From Paenibacillus amylolyticus (lineage in GTDB: Bacteria > Bacillota > Bacilli > Paenibacillales > Paenibacillaceae), in assembly GCF_029689945.1 (NCBI RefSeq), contig NZ_CP121451.1, positions 5,890,001 through 5,954,000 of the forward strand: a stretch of DNA of 64,000 bases, written 5' to 3'. The position numbers and the translations under genes were made by a program. Below, piece after piece: positions 18,838 through 26,473 of this stretch (its first letter is position 1; every line of letters starts with the position of its first letter). The notes under the pieces were generated by a model. The model searched no databases, was not told where the DNA came from, and saw nothing but the letters and a program-made list of their open reading frames with translations.

Positions 18838-19022
18838 GCATATGACAAAGACCTTCCTCGGTTTTCGAGAAAGGTCATATGTAAATAGATATGCGCCTCT
18901 CTCATCTCTCAGTTACAACAGTGCCACTTGACACTTGGTCGCTGCAAGAATTAGCACCGTGCGGTATACCGCCGGTTGCCGGGTTTCATCGGGCCAGTCC
19001 CTCCACCTACTCTTGATAAGAT
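18838..19022 (-). promoter_or_regulatory. SAM-I riboswitch (S-box) of the metA operon
   Basis: On the minus strand the leader begins TCAAGAGTAGGTGGAGGGAC, then GGCCCGATGAAACCCGGCAACC, the classic S-box core, and continues with GGTGCTAATTC. It ends in a strong hairpin (GACCTTTCTCG/CCGAGGAAGGTC, extended by CATATGAC/GTCATATG) and TTTG. SAM binding should favour the terminator and shut off metA-metI-metC. About 180 bases separate it from the metA start. Confidence 0.95.
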
Positions 19023-19182
19023 TTCGCTGTATTAGATTGTAATTTAATATGGTTCACCGTCTACTTTATTACATTAATGTCCTCACGTCAAGATGCATTT
19101 CTCTGTCTGCTCTCAGATCGGAACCGTTCATCAGCCGCTGTCATACACTGCCTCAGGGCGCGAAATAGACACATTTTTGCGC

Positions 19183-19211
19183 TTGAAAGCACCCTGTACC
19201 AGCGGTATACT
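19183..19211 (+). promoter_or_regulatory. Promoter of corA
   Basis: TTGAAA at 19183-19188, a 17-base spacer and TATACT at 19206-19211 form a good sigma-A promoter. The start would be near 19218, giving a 5' leader of about 255 bases before corA. Confidence 0.65.
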
Positions 19212-19217
19212 AAACAA

Positions 19218-19455
19218 GGTGTTATAAACCCTTATGTGAGAGGTGACATATTAAATGGATGGCGACCCGAGGCCTGACTGGCAGCCGAATTCCGACAAAC
19301 TGCATAGAGAATTGACATCAGCATGCCGGCAGCGGGACGTGACTTCCGTTTGATTATATAGTGAACGCAGCCCTGATCTCCAGGCTCCGCTGCCGACCGG
19401 CTGATTTGTTCTTTTTGCGCCCATAATGATAATATCCGCCAAGTTGGCGGGTGCA
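19218..19455 (+). promoter_or_regulatory. Long folded leader of corA, class unknown
   Basis: The leader has no open frame but strong pairing. GCCGGCAGCGG (19325-19335) pairs with CCGCTGCCG plus CCGGC (19387-19401), enclosing a smaller AGCC/GGCT hairpin. A tight CCGCCAAGTTGGCGG hairpin sits just before the ribosome site. The conserved blocks of the M-box magnesium riboswitch are not apparent. A metal- or translation-controlled leader is possible. Confidence 0.45.
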
Positions 19456-19472
19456 GAAGGAGTAGATTAACG

Positions 19473-20407
19473 ATGAAAATCCGGTTGGTAAACAACGGTG
19501 TATTTATTCCGGTGGACGACATTCAGCAGGCGCTGACTCCACCCGCGGAAGGATTTTACTGGATTGATGCAGACGTAGACGATTTGGCGGTACTTCAGCC
19601 GCTGTTCTTGATGCATGATCTGGCTGTGGAAGACTGTCTCAGTGACGAAGAACAACGTCCGAAGATTGAAATTTATGAGAACCATTACTTTATTGTGATT
19701 AATAGCATCCGTTTTGATGATGAAGAGATATTCCTGCGTGCAGTCAACCTGTTCCTCGGCAGACATTTTATAATCAGTGTTACGAAGCAAAAGGTCAGCG
19801 AATTGCGCACACTGAAACCAATCCTCTGGGAACAGGAAATCAGTACACCGGACCGTCTGCTGTATTTGCTGGTTGACTTGATTGTTGATAATTATTTCAC
19901 CGTAGGTGACCGGATTGAAGCTCGAATCGAAAAGCTTGAGGAAGACATTCTGATGCATACCAAAAAGTCTCATCTGAATGAAATCATCGGGCTGCGCAGT
20001 GAGATTCTATGGTTGAAAAAAGTGCTTGGACCTCAGAAAGAGGTCATTAATACACTGAACAAAAAGACCTGCGTCTTATCGATGATCAACTGCAAAAGTA
20101 TTTCAGTGACATCTATGAGAATGCTGTGAAAATATCGGAGACCTTTGAAACGTATCGGGACCTGATGGGCAACTTGCGAGAAGCCTACCAATCCAGTATT
20201 GCGAACCGGGCGAATGAGATCATGCGTGTGTTCACCGCCATTACTACGGTCTTCATGCCCCTGACGGTCATAACCGGTATCTACGGCATGAACTTTACGA
20301 ATATGCCAGAGCTTAACTGGAAATATAGCTATTTTGTTGTGATCGGCCTGATGGTTACACTGGGCCTGAGCATGTTCTTCATTTTCCGCAAAAAAGATTG
20401 GGTATGA
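19473..20407 (+). CDS. corA: CorA-family magnesium/divalent metal transporter (one frame break)
   Basis: An inner-membrane channel of about 311 residues. A cytosolic alpha/beta domain with long helices (about 1-245) is followed by two C-terminal membrane segments. The family signature YGMNF lies after the first one (TGIYGMNFTNMPELNW), and the tail FRKKDWV is basic. AAGGAG precedes the ATG by nine bases. The raw frame stops at 20129. Adding one base near 20066 (AAAAAGACC to AAAAAGGACC) restores KKDLRLIDDQLQKYFSDIY and joins the second frame, which ends at 20407. CorA proteins take up Mg2+ and sometimes Co2+ or Ni2+. The gene has its own promoter and a long structured leader, divergent from metA. 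Confidence 0.85.
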
Positions 20408-20423
20408 ACTCGTATGAAATAGC

Positions 20424-20467
20424 AAAGACGAAGCGCTCCTCTTGGAGATCCGCCTCGTCTTTTTTTA
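20424..20467. terminator. Terminator between corA and the HRDC gene
   Basis: AAGACGAAGCG...CGCCTCGTCTT with an inner TCCTC/GGAG pair, followed by TTTTTTT on the plus strand. The minus-strand T-run is shorter. Confidence 0.8.
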
Positions 20468-20477
20468 TATCCTATAC

Positions 20478-21479
20478 TTAACCTGCATTCCTTTCTGTCT
20501 CTGCGTGCCGACGAAAGCGGATTCGAATCATGCGCAGTCTTTCATAGACCTGCTCCAGACTTCCTCCGTCCGGCTTCTCTCCTCCATATACCTTATGTAA
20601 TACTGGCTTCAGGAACGTATCTCCCAGCTCCTCATACGCACTCCATACAGCCTCTTGTTCGTTCTCTGGCATTACCGCCAGCTCCACATCAAGAAGACAA
20701 TCGGTATCATAACCTTCGTGATCCAGTGCTTCTAACAGCTCAATCAACTCGCGTCGGGATAAACCGGATCGTTGAACAATCTCCTCTAACGTATAGCCTT
20801 CCTTCATGCCTTCAAGCACCTGCTTGCGCGTGGTGAACTTATCAAGTTCCTGCTTGTACTTCTGCTCTCTCTGCTTGTATAACCAGCTCTCATACTCTTC
20901 TTCCTTCAGCGCAGTGTATACCCATTCCAGCGGGAATGTCGTTGAACGCTCCAACCCGTTCGTAATCTCCATCCATTCTGCACCATAGTCGGTTGCTTTG
21001 CTCTCCCCTACACCCGGCAGTTGCATCAGTTCATCCATTGATTGAGGAACAAAGGCACTGATCAAACGCAGCAGACGATTCGTTGCGATAAAATACGGTG
21101 CCTTTCGGTCAGACACAGCTCTCTTCCTGCGCCAGGTGCACAGGTCCGTATACAACTGCTCATTGCCGTATAACTCACTGTAACAATGGAGTCGCTGCCC
21201 ACCATAACTGCGTGACTTCAAGTCATCATTCTCATGAAATAACCCCTGCAACTGCGGTCGGTACCCCTCACTCATCTGGATGGCAAGCTGATGACGGTAA
21301 ATATGAAGCAGCTCCTCCCAAGAAGTCCCTTCATACCAGATACTGTCCTCCCGATCTCCTTCCTCGTAGCGACTCCATCCCAGCTGCCAACTCTCTTCCT
21401 CTTCCCCAATCCATAGCTGTGCATACTCTGCATTCTGATCTGATCCTCTGGACAATCGGTTCATGAAAATGACTTCCAT
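20478..21479 (-). CDS. HRDC-domain protein with RQC-type helix-turn-helix
   Basis: A 333-residue cytosolic protein. An acidic N-terminal region (about 1-105) carries no known fold to my eye. An HRDC domain lies at about 110-180 (CTWRRKRAVSDRKAPYFIAT, then MDELMQLPGVGESKATDYG). A helix-turn-helix of the HTH_40 type follows at about 215-255 (RKQVLEGMKEGYTLEEIVQR). HRDC domains bind nucleic acids at the end of RecQ helicases and RNase D, but there is no helicase core here. GGGAGGG precedes the ATG. The role is probably in DNA repair or processing, by domain content only. Confidence 0.75.
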   Translation of the reverse strand: MEVIFMNRLSRGSDQNAEYAQLWIGEEEESWQLGWSRYEEGDREDSIWYEGTSWEELLHIYRHQLAIQMSEGYRPQLQGLFHENDDLKSRSYGGQRLHCYSELYGNEQLYTDLCTWRRKRAVSDRKAPYFIATNRLLRLISAFVPQSMDELMQLPGVGESKATDYGAEWMEITNGLERSTTFPLEWVYTALKEEEYESWLYKQREQKYKQELDKFTTRKQVLEGMKEGYTLEEIVQRSGLSRRELIELLEALDHEGYDTDCLLDVELAVMPENEQEAVWSAYEELGDTFLKPVLHKVYGGEKPDGGSLEQVYERLRMIRIRFRRHAETERNAG

Positions 21480-21543
21480 TTTCCGTTCCCTCCCTATAAC
21501 TTTTCAGCCTACACGGGTTAGTTACGCTGCCTACAGGCAGCAC

Positions 21544-21582
21544 AAAAACACCTCTCCTGCAAAATCCATGCAAGAGAGGTGC
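21544..21582 (-). terminator. Terminator of the ROK kinase gene
   Basis: CACCTCTC/GAGAGGTG with an inner GCATGGATTTTGC loop on the minus strand, followed by TTTTTG. Confidence 0.8.
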
Positions 21583-21654
21583 TTCCTCATTAACCGTGCT
21601 ATGCTGTTGCCCATATCATACCACAATGGTAAAATTCGTCAATCCCTTTATGAT

Positions 21655-22533
21655 CTACTTGTTCAATGCCAGTTTGGCAAGCGCGAGCGAACCACACAGC
21701 CCTGCATTGTCACCCAATCCTGGTGAAACAACGTACTGGTCAATCTCGGATTGAAGTGCCGGATGCTGAACGTATCCTGCCAGCAACTCCTGCAGTTTGC
21801 TACGAACCATCGGGAACAGGTGCTCCTGCTTCATCACCCCGCCACCCATGACGATTTTCTGCGGAGAGAGAATGAGAACATAATTCATCAGGGCGTGAGC
21901 CAGATAATGTGCTTCAATCTCCCATGCTTTATGATCTGCAGGCAGTTCATAAGCCGGTTGCTCCCAACGTTTGTTGATGGCCGGGCCTGCTGCAAGGCCT
22001 TCGAGGCAGTCGCCATGATACGGACAGAAACCTTCATATGTATCCTCCGGATGTCTGCGCACAATGATATGTCCCATCTCCGGATGAGACAATCCATGGA
22101 CCATTTTACCGCCAACGACAGCACCTGCACCAATACCTGTACCTACCGTAATATACAGACAGCTCTCCAGACCTTGTGCAGCACCCCAGGTTGCTTCGCC
22201 AAGTGCCGCACCATTCACATCCGTATCAAATGTCATCGGTACATCAAAATGCTCCTTGAGCTTGCCAATCACGTTATACTGTCCCCAATGCGGCTTCGGT
22301 GTTGTTGTGATATAACCGTACGTCGGGCTTCCTTCAATCGGATCTATCGGGCCAAATGAACCTACGCCCAGAGCTTCAATGCCTTTGCCTTCAAAAAACG
22401 AAATCACTTGCGCCATGGTCTCTTCCGGTGTCGTCGTGGGAAAACTTACGCGTTCCAGAACCTCTCCTTTTTCTGTGCCAATGCCACATACAAATTTGGT
22501 TCCGCCTGCTTCAATTGCGCCTAAGATCGTCAT
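21655..22533 (-). CDS. ROK-family sugar kinase, fructokinase type
   Basis: A 292-residue ATP-dependent sugar kinase. The N-terminal phosphate-binding loop is GAIEAGGTKFVCGIG. Catalytic Asp lies in FDTDVNGAALGEA. The ROK signature and zinc site read HPEMGHIIVRRH followed by FCPYHGDCLEGLAAG with three cysteines/histidines. The sequence is close to the Bacillus YdhR/GmuE fructokinases, which phosphorylate fructose; a broader hexose range is possible. I chose ATG 22533 (MTILGAIEAG), ten bases after GGGAG, rather than the GTG at 22542 that nearly overlaps that site. It stands alone with its own terminator. Confidence 0.85.
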   Translation of the reverse strand: MTILGAIEAGGTKFVCGIGTEKGEVLERVSFPTTTPEETMAQVISFFEGKGIEALGVGSFGPIDPIEGSPTYGYITTTPKPHWGQYNVIGKLKEHFDVPMTFDTDVNGAALGEATWGAAQGLESCLYITVGTGIGAGAVVGGKMVHGLSHPEMGHIIVRRHPEDTYEGFCPYHGDCLEGLAAGPAINKRWEQPAYELPADHKAWEIEAHYLAHALMNYVLILSPQKIVMGGGVMKQEHLFPMVRSKLQELLAGYVQHPALQSEIDQYVVSPGLGDNAGLCGSLALAKLALNK

Positions 22534-22609
22534 GTTAGTCACACTCCCAAGTTAGTTTAAAAAAGAAATCATCGTTCGCGCTTTACTGGATGACACTATA
22601 AACTCCTTG

Positions 22610-23302
22610 CTACTTGTTCTCCAGCTTGGACAAGCGTTTCATTAACGTTTGCTTCCAGCTGTCTGACAGCGAAGGAATGGCCAGCAGCGCCTGGATACCA
22701 TCGACATCTTCTTTCCCCTGATGCATAATTCGATTGGCTTCTAGGACCGTCATTGATGCTGGATCGGTGCTGATCCGTCGCAATGGGGATAAAGGCCTTA
22801 CCTCACCTTCTTGCAGCACACGAAAGTAAAACCCGGTATGTCCACTCTCCTGAAAATAAACAGGCAGCTCCTTATAATCATACCGTGCCCCCAGCTTGAA
22901 GCAAGGTTGTCTCGGCTGACTGACCTGCACTGTGGCTTCGCCCAACTCGTAGACATCACCAATTCTGACGTCTTCTTCAGGACAGCCTTCAACCGTCAGA
23001 TTTTCTCCACAAGCTCCCCAGTCCAGCTTGCGATCCAGTAGCTGTTCCAACGCCGGATAACGACTGTAATCGTATACACAAACGGCCTTGCCAGGTCCGC
23101 CATGATGCACCAGATCCGCCTGCGCATCCCCTGTCATTCCAGTGAATGACAGGAAAACCGCGTCGGATACAGGATGTTTCACAATGCCGCTCATCACTTC
23201 ACGCTTCTGCCCAGGAAGAGGCTGCGGCAGTCCTACATTGATGGCCAGAACAGCAGCATCACCATACCCTGGCTTTCGATCCGATGTGAGTGTCATTTGC
23301 AT
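22610..23302 (-). CDS. MOSC-domain protein (YiiM-like)
   Basis: A protein of about 230 residues with a MOSC domain over roughly 20-170. The characteristic cysteine lies in QPRQPCFKLGARYDYKE, after GACGENLTVEGCPEEDVRIGD. MOSC domains carry sulfur for molybdenum-cofactor enzymes or reduce N-hydroxylated compounds, as in YiiM and YcbX. The C-terminal helices (about 175-230) match the 3-alpha bundle of YiiM. Several ATGs are clustered after GGGAGG; 23302 (spacing 4) and 23296 (spacing 10) are the best, and I list the first. No molybdenum-cofactor genes are nearby. Confidence 0.78.
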   Translation of the reverse strand: MQMTLTSDRKPGYGDAAVLAINVGLPQPLPGQKREVMSGIVKHPVSDAVFLSFTGMTGDAQADLVHHGGPGKAVCVYDYSRYPALEQLLDRKLDWGACGENLTVEGCPEEDVRIGDVYELGEATVQVSQPRQPCFKLGARYDYKELPVYFQESGHTGFYFRVLQEGEVRPLSPLRRISTDPASMTVLEANRIMHQGKEDVDGIQALLAIPSLSDSWKQTLMKRLSKLENK

Positions 23303-23326
23303 CATACCTCCCATAATTACTTTCTT

Positions 23327-24439
23327 TTAACGCACAGAGCCGCCAAATACAAGTGTATTACTCAAAAGCCGACCTGGAGAAGTCAGCATTTTACCTCCGG
23401 CATACATGCCTGAAGATGCACCGCCATCCAGATTCATGGCCTGCTTCGCACCAAGCTTCTGCATTACCGCTGCCCACTCCTTGATTGTCGCCCCGGAAAC
23501 GGTAGCCAGCATAACAGAACCGTCCGCCATGATCGCGATACCACTTCTGGCTCCGGAAGCATTAAGAATCTTGGCATCCTTGAAACCTTCGCTCGTCGGA
23601 TTTACGGCTACCTTGCCGTCTTTCACCAGACGCGGGCCTGCTCCCACAGCAGTCACGACATCTTGCCAAGGAATCTCTTTACCTGCTGCGTTCGTATATT
23701 TGTAATTCATTTCTACGGTTGAACCCACGGTGAAACGATCCGAAGAAGATTTTTGGTTACCTGTGAAGACCAGTACCGAGCCATTCTTAGGAATGGCTAC
23801 ATTGGTGTTGGACACTTTCTTGGTCACGATGCCATTCTCCATGACAACGGCAGTCCCCCTTTGAACCCGACTGTGGCACCTCGTTCAGGAGTATACAGCA
23901 TCGTAATGCTTGCATTCGCAGAGGGTGTTCGATTGATGAATGTTGCATACCAGCTGCGTGATTTGCCTTTTGTATCGGTTACTTTACCTGTCAAGTTCAC
24001 CTGAAGTGAATCCATAATCGCCGAGCCATCTTCCTTAAATCCGATGGATGTTCCGTATCTTCCAATATGTATGACCTTGCCATTAGCTATTAACATGCCG
24101 TATGGATCTGGTGCTCCGTTATATGCTTCGAAAAATGCTCCGTTAATGGCTCTGTGCGCCATAGGCTTTCACAATCGAAGGCAATGTTGCCGTCTGGCCA
24201 ACTTGCTTCTTCGCGAGTCCCACGGTAACCGGTGTTCCCTTCGGAATCGAAACGGTCTGTACGGTAAAACTACGTCCTGCTGCTTTTACTTTCTGTACTT
24301 TGGTGCTAATTGCTGCTTTGGCATCCACTGTCTGTGGCGCACTTACTGCTCCCGAAAGAATTACGGGCAAGGCCAGGACGAGGGCCATAGCCCCTGTCCA
24401 CCACTTTTTGCCTGTTCGTACGTTCTGCTTGTTGCTCAC
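23327..24439 (-). CDS. Secreted phosphodiester glycosidase-family protein (two frame breaks)
   Basis: An exported protein of about 370 residues. The GTG at 24439 overlaps the exonuclease stop (GTGA) and has GGGAG upstream. A signal peptide follows (KKWWTGAMALVLALPVILSG). The body is the NAGPA-type phosphodiester glycosidase domain: AINGAFFEAYNG, VVTAVGAGPRLVKDG, GARSGIAIMADG and MNLDGGASSGMYAGG. In this sequence it is split into three frames. A change near 24153 (net two bases missing or one added) joins the first two, and one G missing from the run at 23855-23859 joins the last two. The family includes the N-acetylglucosamine-1-phosphodiester glycosidase of animals and bacterial wall or capsule proteins; the target here is unknown. 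Confidence 0.78.
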
Positions 24440-25329
24440 CCTATTGCCACTCCCATCCAAGAGCCAAGGCTCTTCATCTCAAGTTGTTCAAACTTGTCCA
24501 TCACCATATCGGGATCAAGACGCAATTCACAGATATCCAGCGCACAGGCAACTGGAACAGCACAATGAATCTCTGCCAGTTTGCGGGACAGATGTAGCAT
24601 GTCCAGATCATTCTCAATCTTGTTACGTACCGAAGGGGTCAGTTTATCCATGTTGCTCAAAATCCCTTCAATGGAGCCGTATTCCTGTACAAGCTTCAAC
24701 GCTGTTTTCTCACCAATTCCCCGTACTCCGGGATAGTTGTCACTGGCATCTCCCATCAGACCCTTCATGTCAATCACTTGACGAGGTGTCAGTTGTTTCT
24801 CTGCCATGAGCGTTTCAGGGTTGTACACCATGTAGTTGCCATGGCCTTTTTTCATAATAATGATACTTGTGCGGTCATTGATCAGTTGCAACATGTCATG
24901 GTCACCCGTCAATACCATAACATTCATATCGGTTTCTTCGGTATAATACTTCGCAAGCGTCCCAATGCAATCGTCGGCTTCGAATCCTTGTGCACCTATA
25001 TTGGGAATACCCAGGCTATCCATGACTTCACGAATCAGGGCAAACTGGGGAATCAGGTCATCCGGAGCTTCGGCCCGGTTGCCTTTGTAGGCTGCATATT
25101 CTTCACCGCGGAACGTCTTACCACCCATATCCCAACAACATACGACATGACTTGGCCCAAAAGTCTGAACCGCATCCCAGAAATAACGGATAAATCCGTA
25201 GACTGCGTTGGTAGGCAATCCTGCCTTTGTACGTCTGATATATCCGCTTGCAGATGTCGCATAAAAAGCACGGAACAACACCGCCATACCGTCTACCAGC
25301 AACAAAGTAGGTTCATTACGTTGATTCAC
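24436..25329 (-). CDS. 5'-3' exonuclease (flap/FEN family, YpcP-like)
   Basis: A 297-residue nuclease like the N-terminal domain of DNA polymerase I, found as a separate protein in Bacillales (YpcP/ExoA). Metal-binding acidic residues occur in LLVDGMAVLFRAFYA, FEADDCIGTLA, LTGDHDMLQLI and LMGDASDNYPGVRGIG. The last belongs to the helix-hairpin-helix and H3TH region (about 185-230). It removes RNA primers and 5' flaps. A TATAAT-like -10 box lies at about 25580-25585 on the minus strand, so the long palindromic repeat would be in its 5' leader. Its stop overlaps the start of the secreted glycosidase, an unusual partner. Confidence 0.87.
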   Translation of the reverse strand: MNQRNEPTLLLVDGMAVLFRAFYATSASGYIRRTKAGLPTNAVYGFIRYFWDAVQTFGPSHVVCCWDMGGKTFRGEEYAAYKGNRAEAPDDLIPQFALIREVMDSLGIPNIGAQGFEADDCIGTLAKYYTEETDMNVMVLTGDHDMLQLINDRTSIIIMKKGHGNYMVYNPETLMAEKQLTPRQVIDMKGLMGDASDNYPGVRGIGEKTALKLVQEYGSIEGILSNMDKLTPSVRNKIENDLDMLHLSRKLAEIHCAVPVACALDICELRLDPDMVMDKFEQLEMKSLGSWMGVAIG

Positions 25330-25356
25330 TTGAATTTGTTCTCTCCTGTCCTGATT

Positions 25357-25552
25357 CTATAGAAATTAAACTAAAGTATATTTACACTTACCATTCCGAT
25401 GACAGAACAACCTTCTGATCGCTGTTATCCCCAGATTTTTTTGATTCCCTTTTCTAGAAGGGAACATCCGGGGATAAAGGCGAACGCTCCGCTTCTTCAG
25501 GTTATTTCTGTCCTCTCCATTTTCGTGTAAATGTTTAGTTCAATTTCTATAG
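25357..25552. repeat. Palindromic intergenic repeat, copy 2
   Basis: 196 bases with near-perfect terminal inverted repeats of 19 bases: CTATAGAAATTAAACTAAA at the left and TTTAGTTCAATTTCTATAG at the right. Further in, TTTACAC..GACAGAA faces TTCTGTC..GTGTAAA, and the centre is CCCTTTTCTAGAAGGG. The whole element can fold as one long hairpin. It matches copy 1 at 11502-11675. It carries no gene. Confidence 0.8.
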
Positions 25553-25612
25553 CAAATAAAATACGAAACTAATTCTATCATTATAGCATAGTTCCGCCAA
25601 CCATCGTTCAGC

Positions 25613-25645
25613 CAAAAAAGCCCTGAATTTTGAACAATTCAGAGC
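25613..25645 (-). terminator. Terminator of the ArsC/Spx-type gene
   Basis: AGCTCTGAATT/AATTCAGGGCT hairpin with TTTTTT on the minus strand, 15 bases after the stop. Confidence 0.85.
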
Positions 25646-25660
25646 TGGTATTCAGCACGT

Positions 25661-26026
25661 TTATGCGTTATTCCATTCCTGCTCGTACGTCTCTTCCTTG
25701 AAACCAACTGTCACCTTTTCTCCATCCGTAACGATCGGACGCTTGATCAGCCGACCATTGGAAGCCAGCAAACGAATCTGTTCATCAGCGGACATGCCTG
25801 GCAGCTTGTCCTTCAGTTGTTGTTCTTTGTACACTTCCCCGCTCGTATTAAAGAACTTCTTCACCTCGAGCCCGCTCTTCTGGATCAGTTCGGTTAGTTC
25901 GGATGCTGATGGCGGTGTGTCGAAAATGGGGATTAGCTCCAGCTCATGTCCCTGTGCTTCAAGCCATTTTACAGCTTTGCGGCATGTGCCGCATTTGGCA
26001 TATTGATATACTTTTAAGTTGCTCAT
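25661..26026 (-). CDS. ArsC/Spx-family thioredoxin-fold protein (YusI-like)
   Basis: A 121-residue protein with the thioredoxin-like fold of arsenate reductase-type and Spx proteins. The redox motif is Cys12-Gly-Thr-Cys15 (KCGTCRKAVKWLEAQ). LASNGRLIKRPIVTDG is the other conserved block. Spx itself has 131 residues with a distinct C-terminal tail and RNA polymerase contacts; this protein fits the YusI/YffB group, whose function is not established. AGGAGG lies 11 bases before ATG 26026. An upstream open frame to 26176 lacks a site. Confidence 0.8.
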   Translation of the reverse strand: MSNLKVYQYAKCGTCRKAVKWLEAQGHELELIPIFDTPPSASELTELIQKSGLEVKKFFNTSGEVYKEQQLKDKLPGMSADEQIRLLASNGRLIKRPIVTDGEKVTVGFKEETYEQEWNNA

Positions 26027-26176
26027 GGTATGTGTTCCTCCTGTGTGGCTCCGGTGTGGCTCCGGTTTCGACTTCTCGCTTCCCTTGGTTTGCTTCGCAA
26101 ATCCAAAAGTCGCTCCAAATCGATACCATCGCCATGTAATTTTACTGATTTTTGCGAATGAGATCAAAACACACAT

Positions 26177-26473
26177 TCGCTATTTTTTTGGACCAAAACC
26201 ATTTAGATTTAATATTTTTAAACGCTTTTACAGATTTGAAATTTTAGAATATTTACATGAAAATGCTAAACATCAATACATTAGACCATGAAACCATAAT
26301 AATTAGCCTACGGCATGTTGTTCGGGTGCAGGAAGCATCCCTCACATGGAATAGCCCGCCAACGTTGAGCCTCAAGCAAAGCAGGCCTGGCAGGATGAAC
26401 CGTACAGAAGGCTACGACACCCACTACACAGTTGGCGTATCTAAAGAAATCTAAAGCCCCCTCCGCAGACTTC
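26177..26473. other. Intergenic region with a GC-rich, possibly structured island
   Basis: The right part (about 26290-26445) is clearly richer in G and C than the AT-rich left part. It contains short paired blocks: CGCCAAC (26357-26363) with GTTGGCG (26433-26439), and GGGTGC/GCATCCC. No frame has a ribosome site. A structured RNA is possible, but I could not match it to 6S, SRP, RNase P or tmRNA. The region also contains no convincing terminator for the synthase gene. Confidence 0.3.

Noticed and set aside
19218..19472. M-box magnesium riboswitch ahead of corA
   Set aside because: The conserved GGTGAGGCTCC and GACGCCAATGGGTCAACAG-like blocks are not recognisable; kept only as an unclassified structured leader.
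26290..26445. 6S, SRP, RNase P or tmRNA gene
   Set aside because: The sequence does not match the remembered conserved cores of any of these RNAs.
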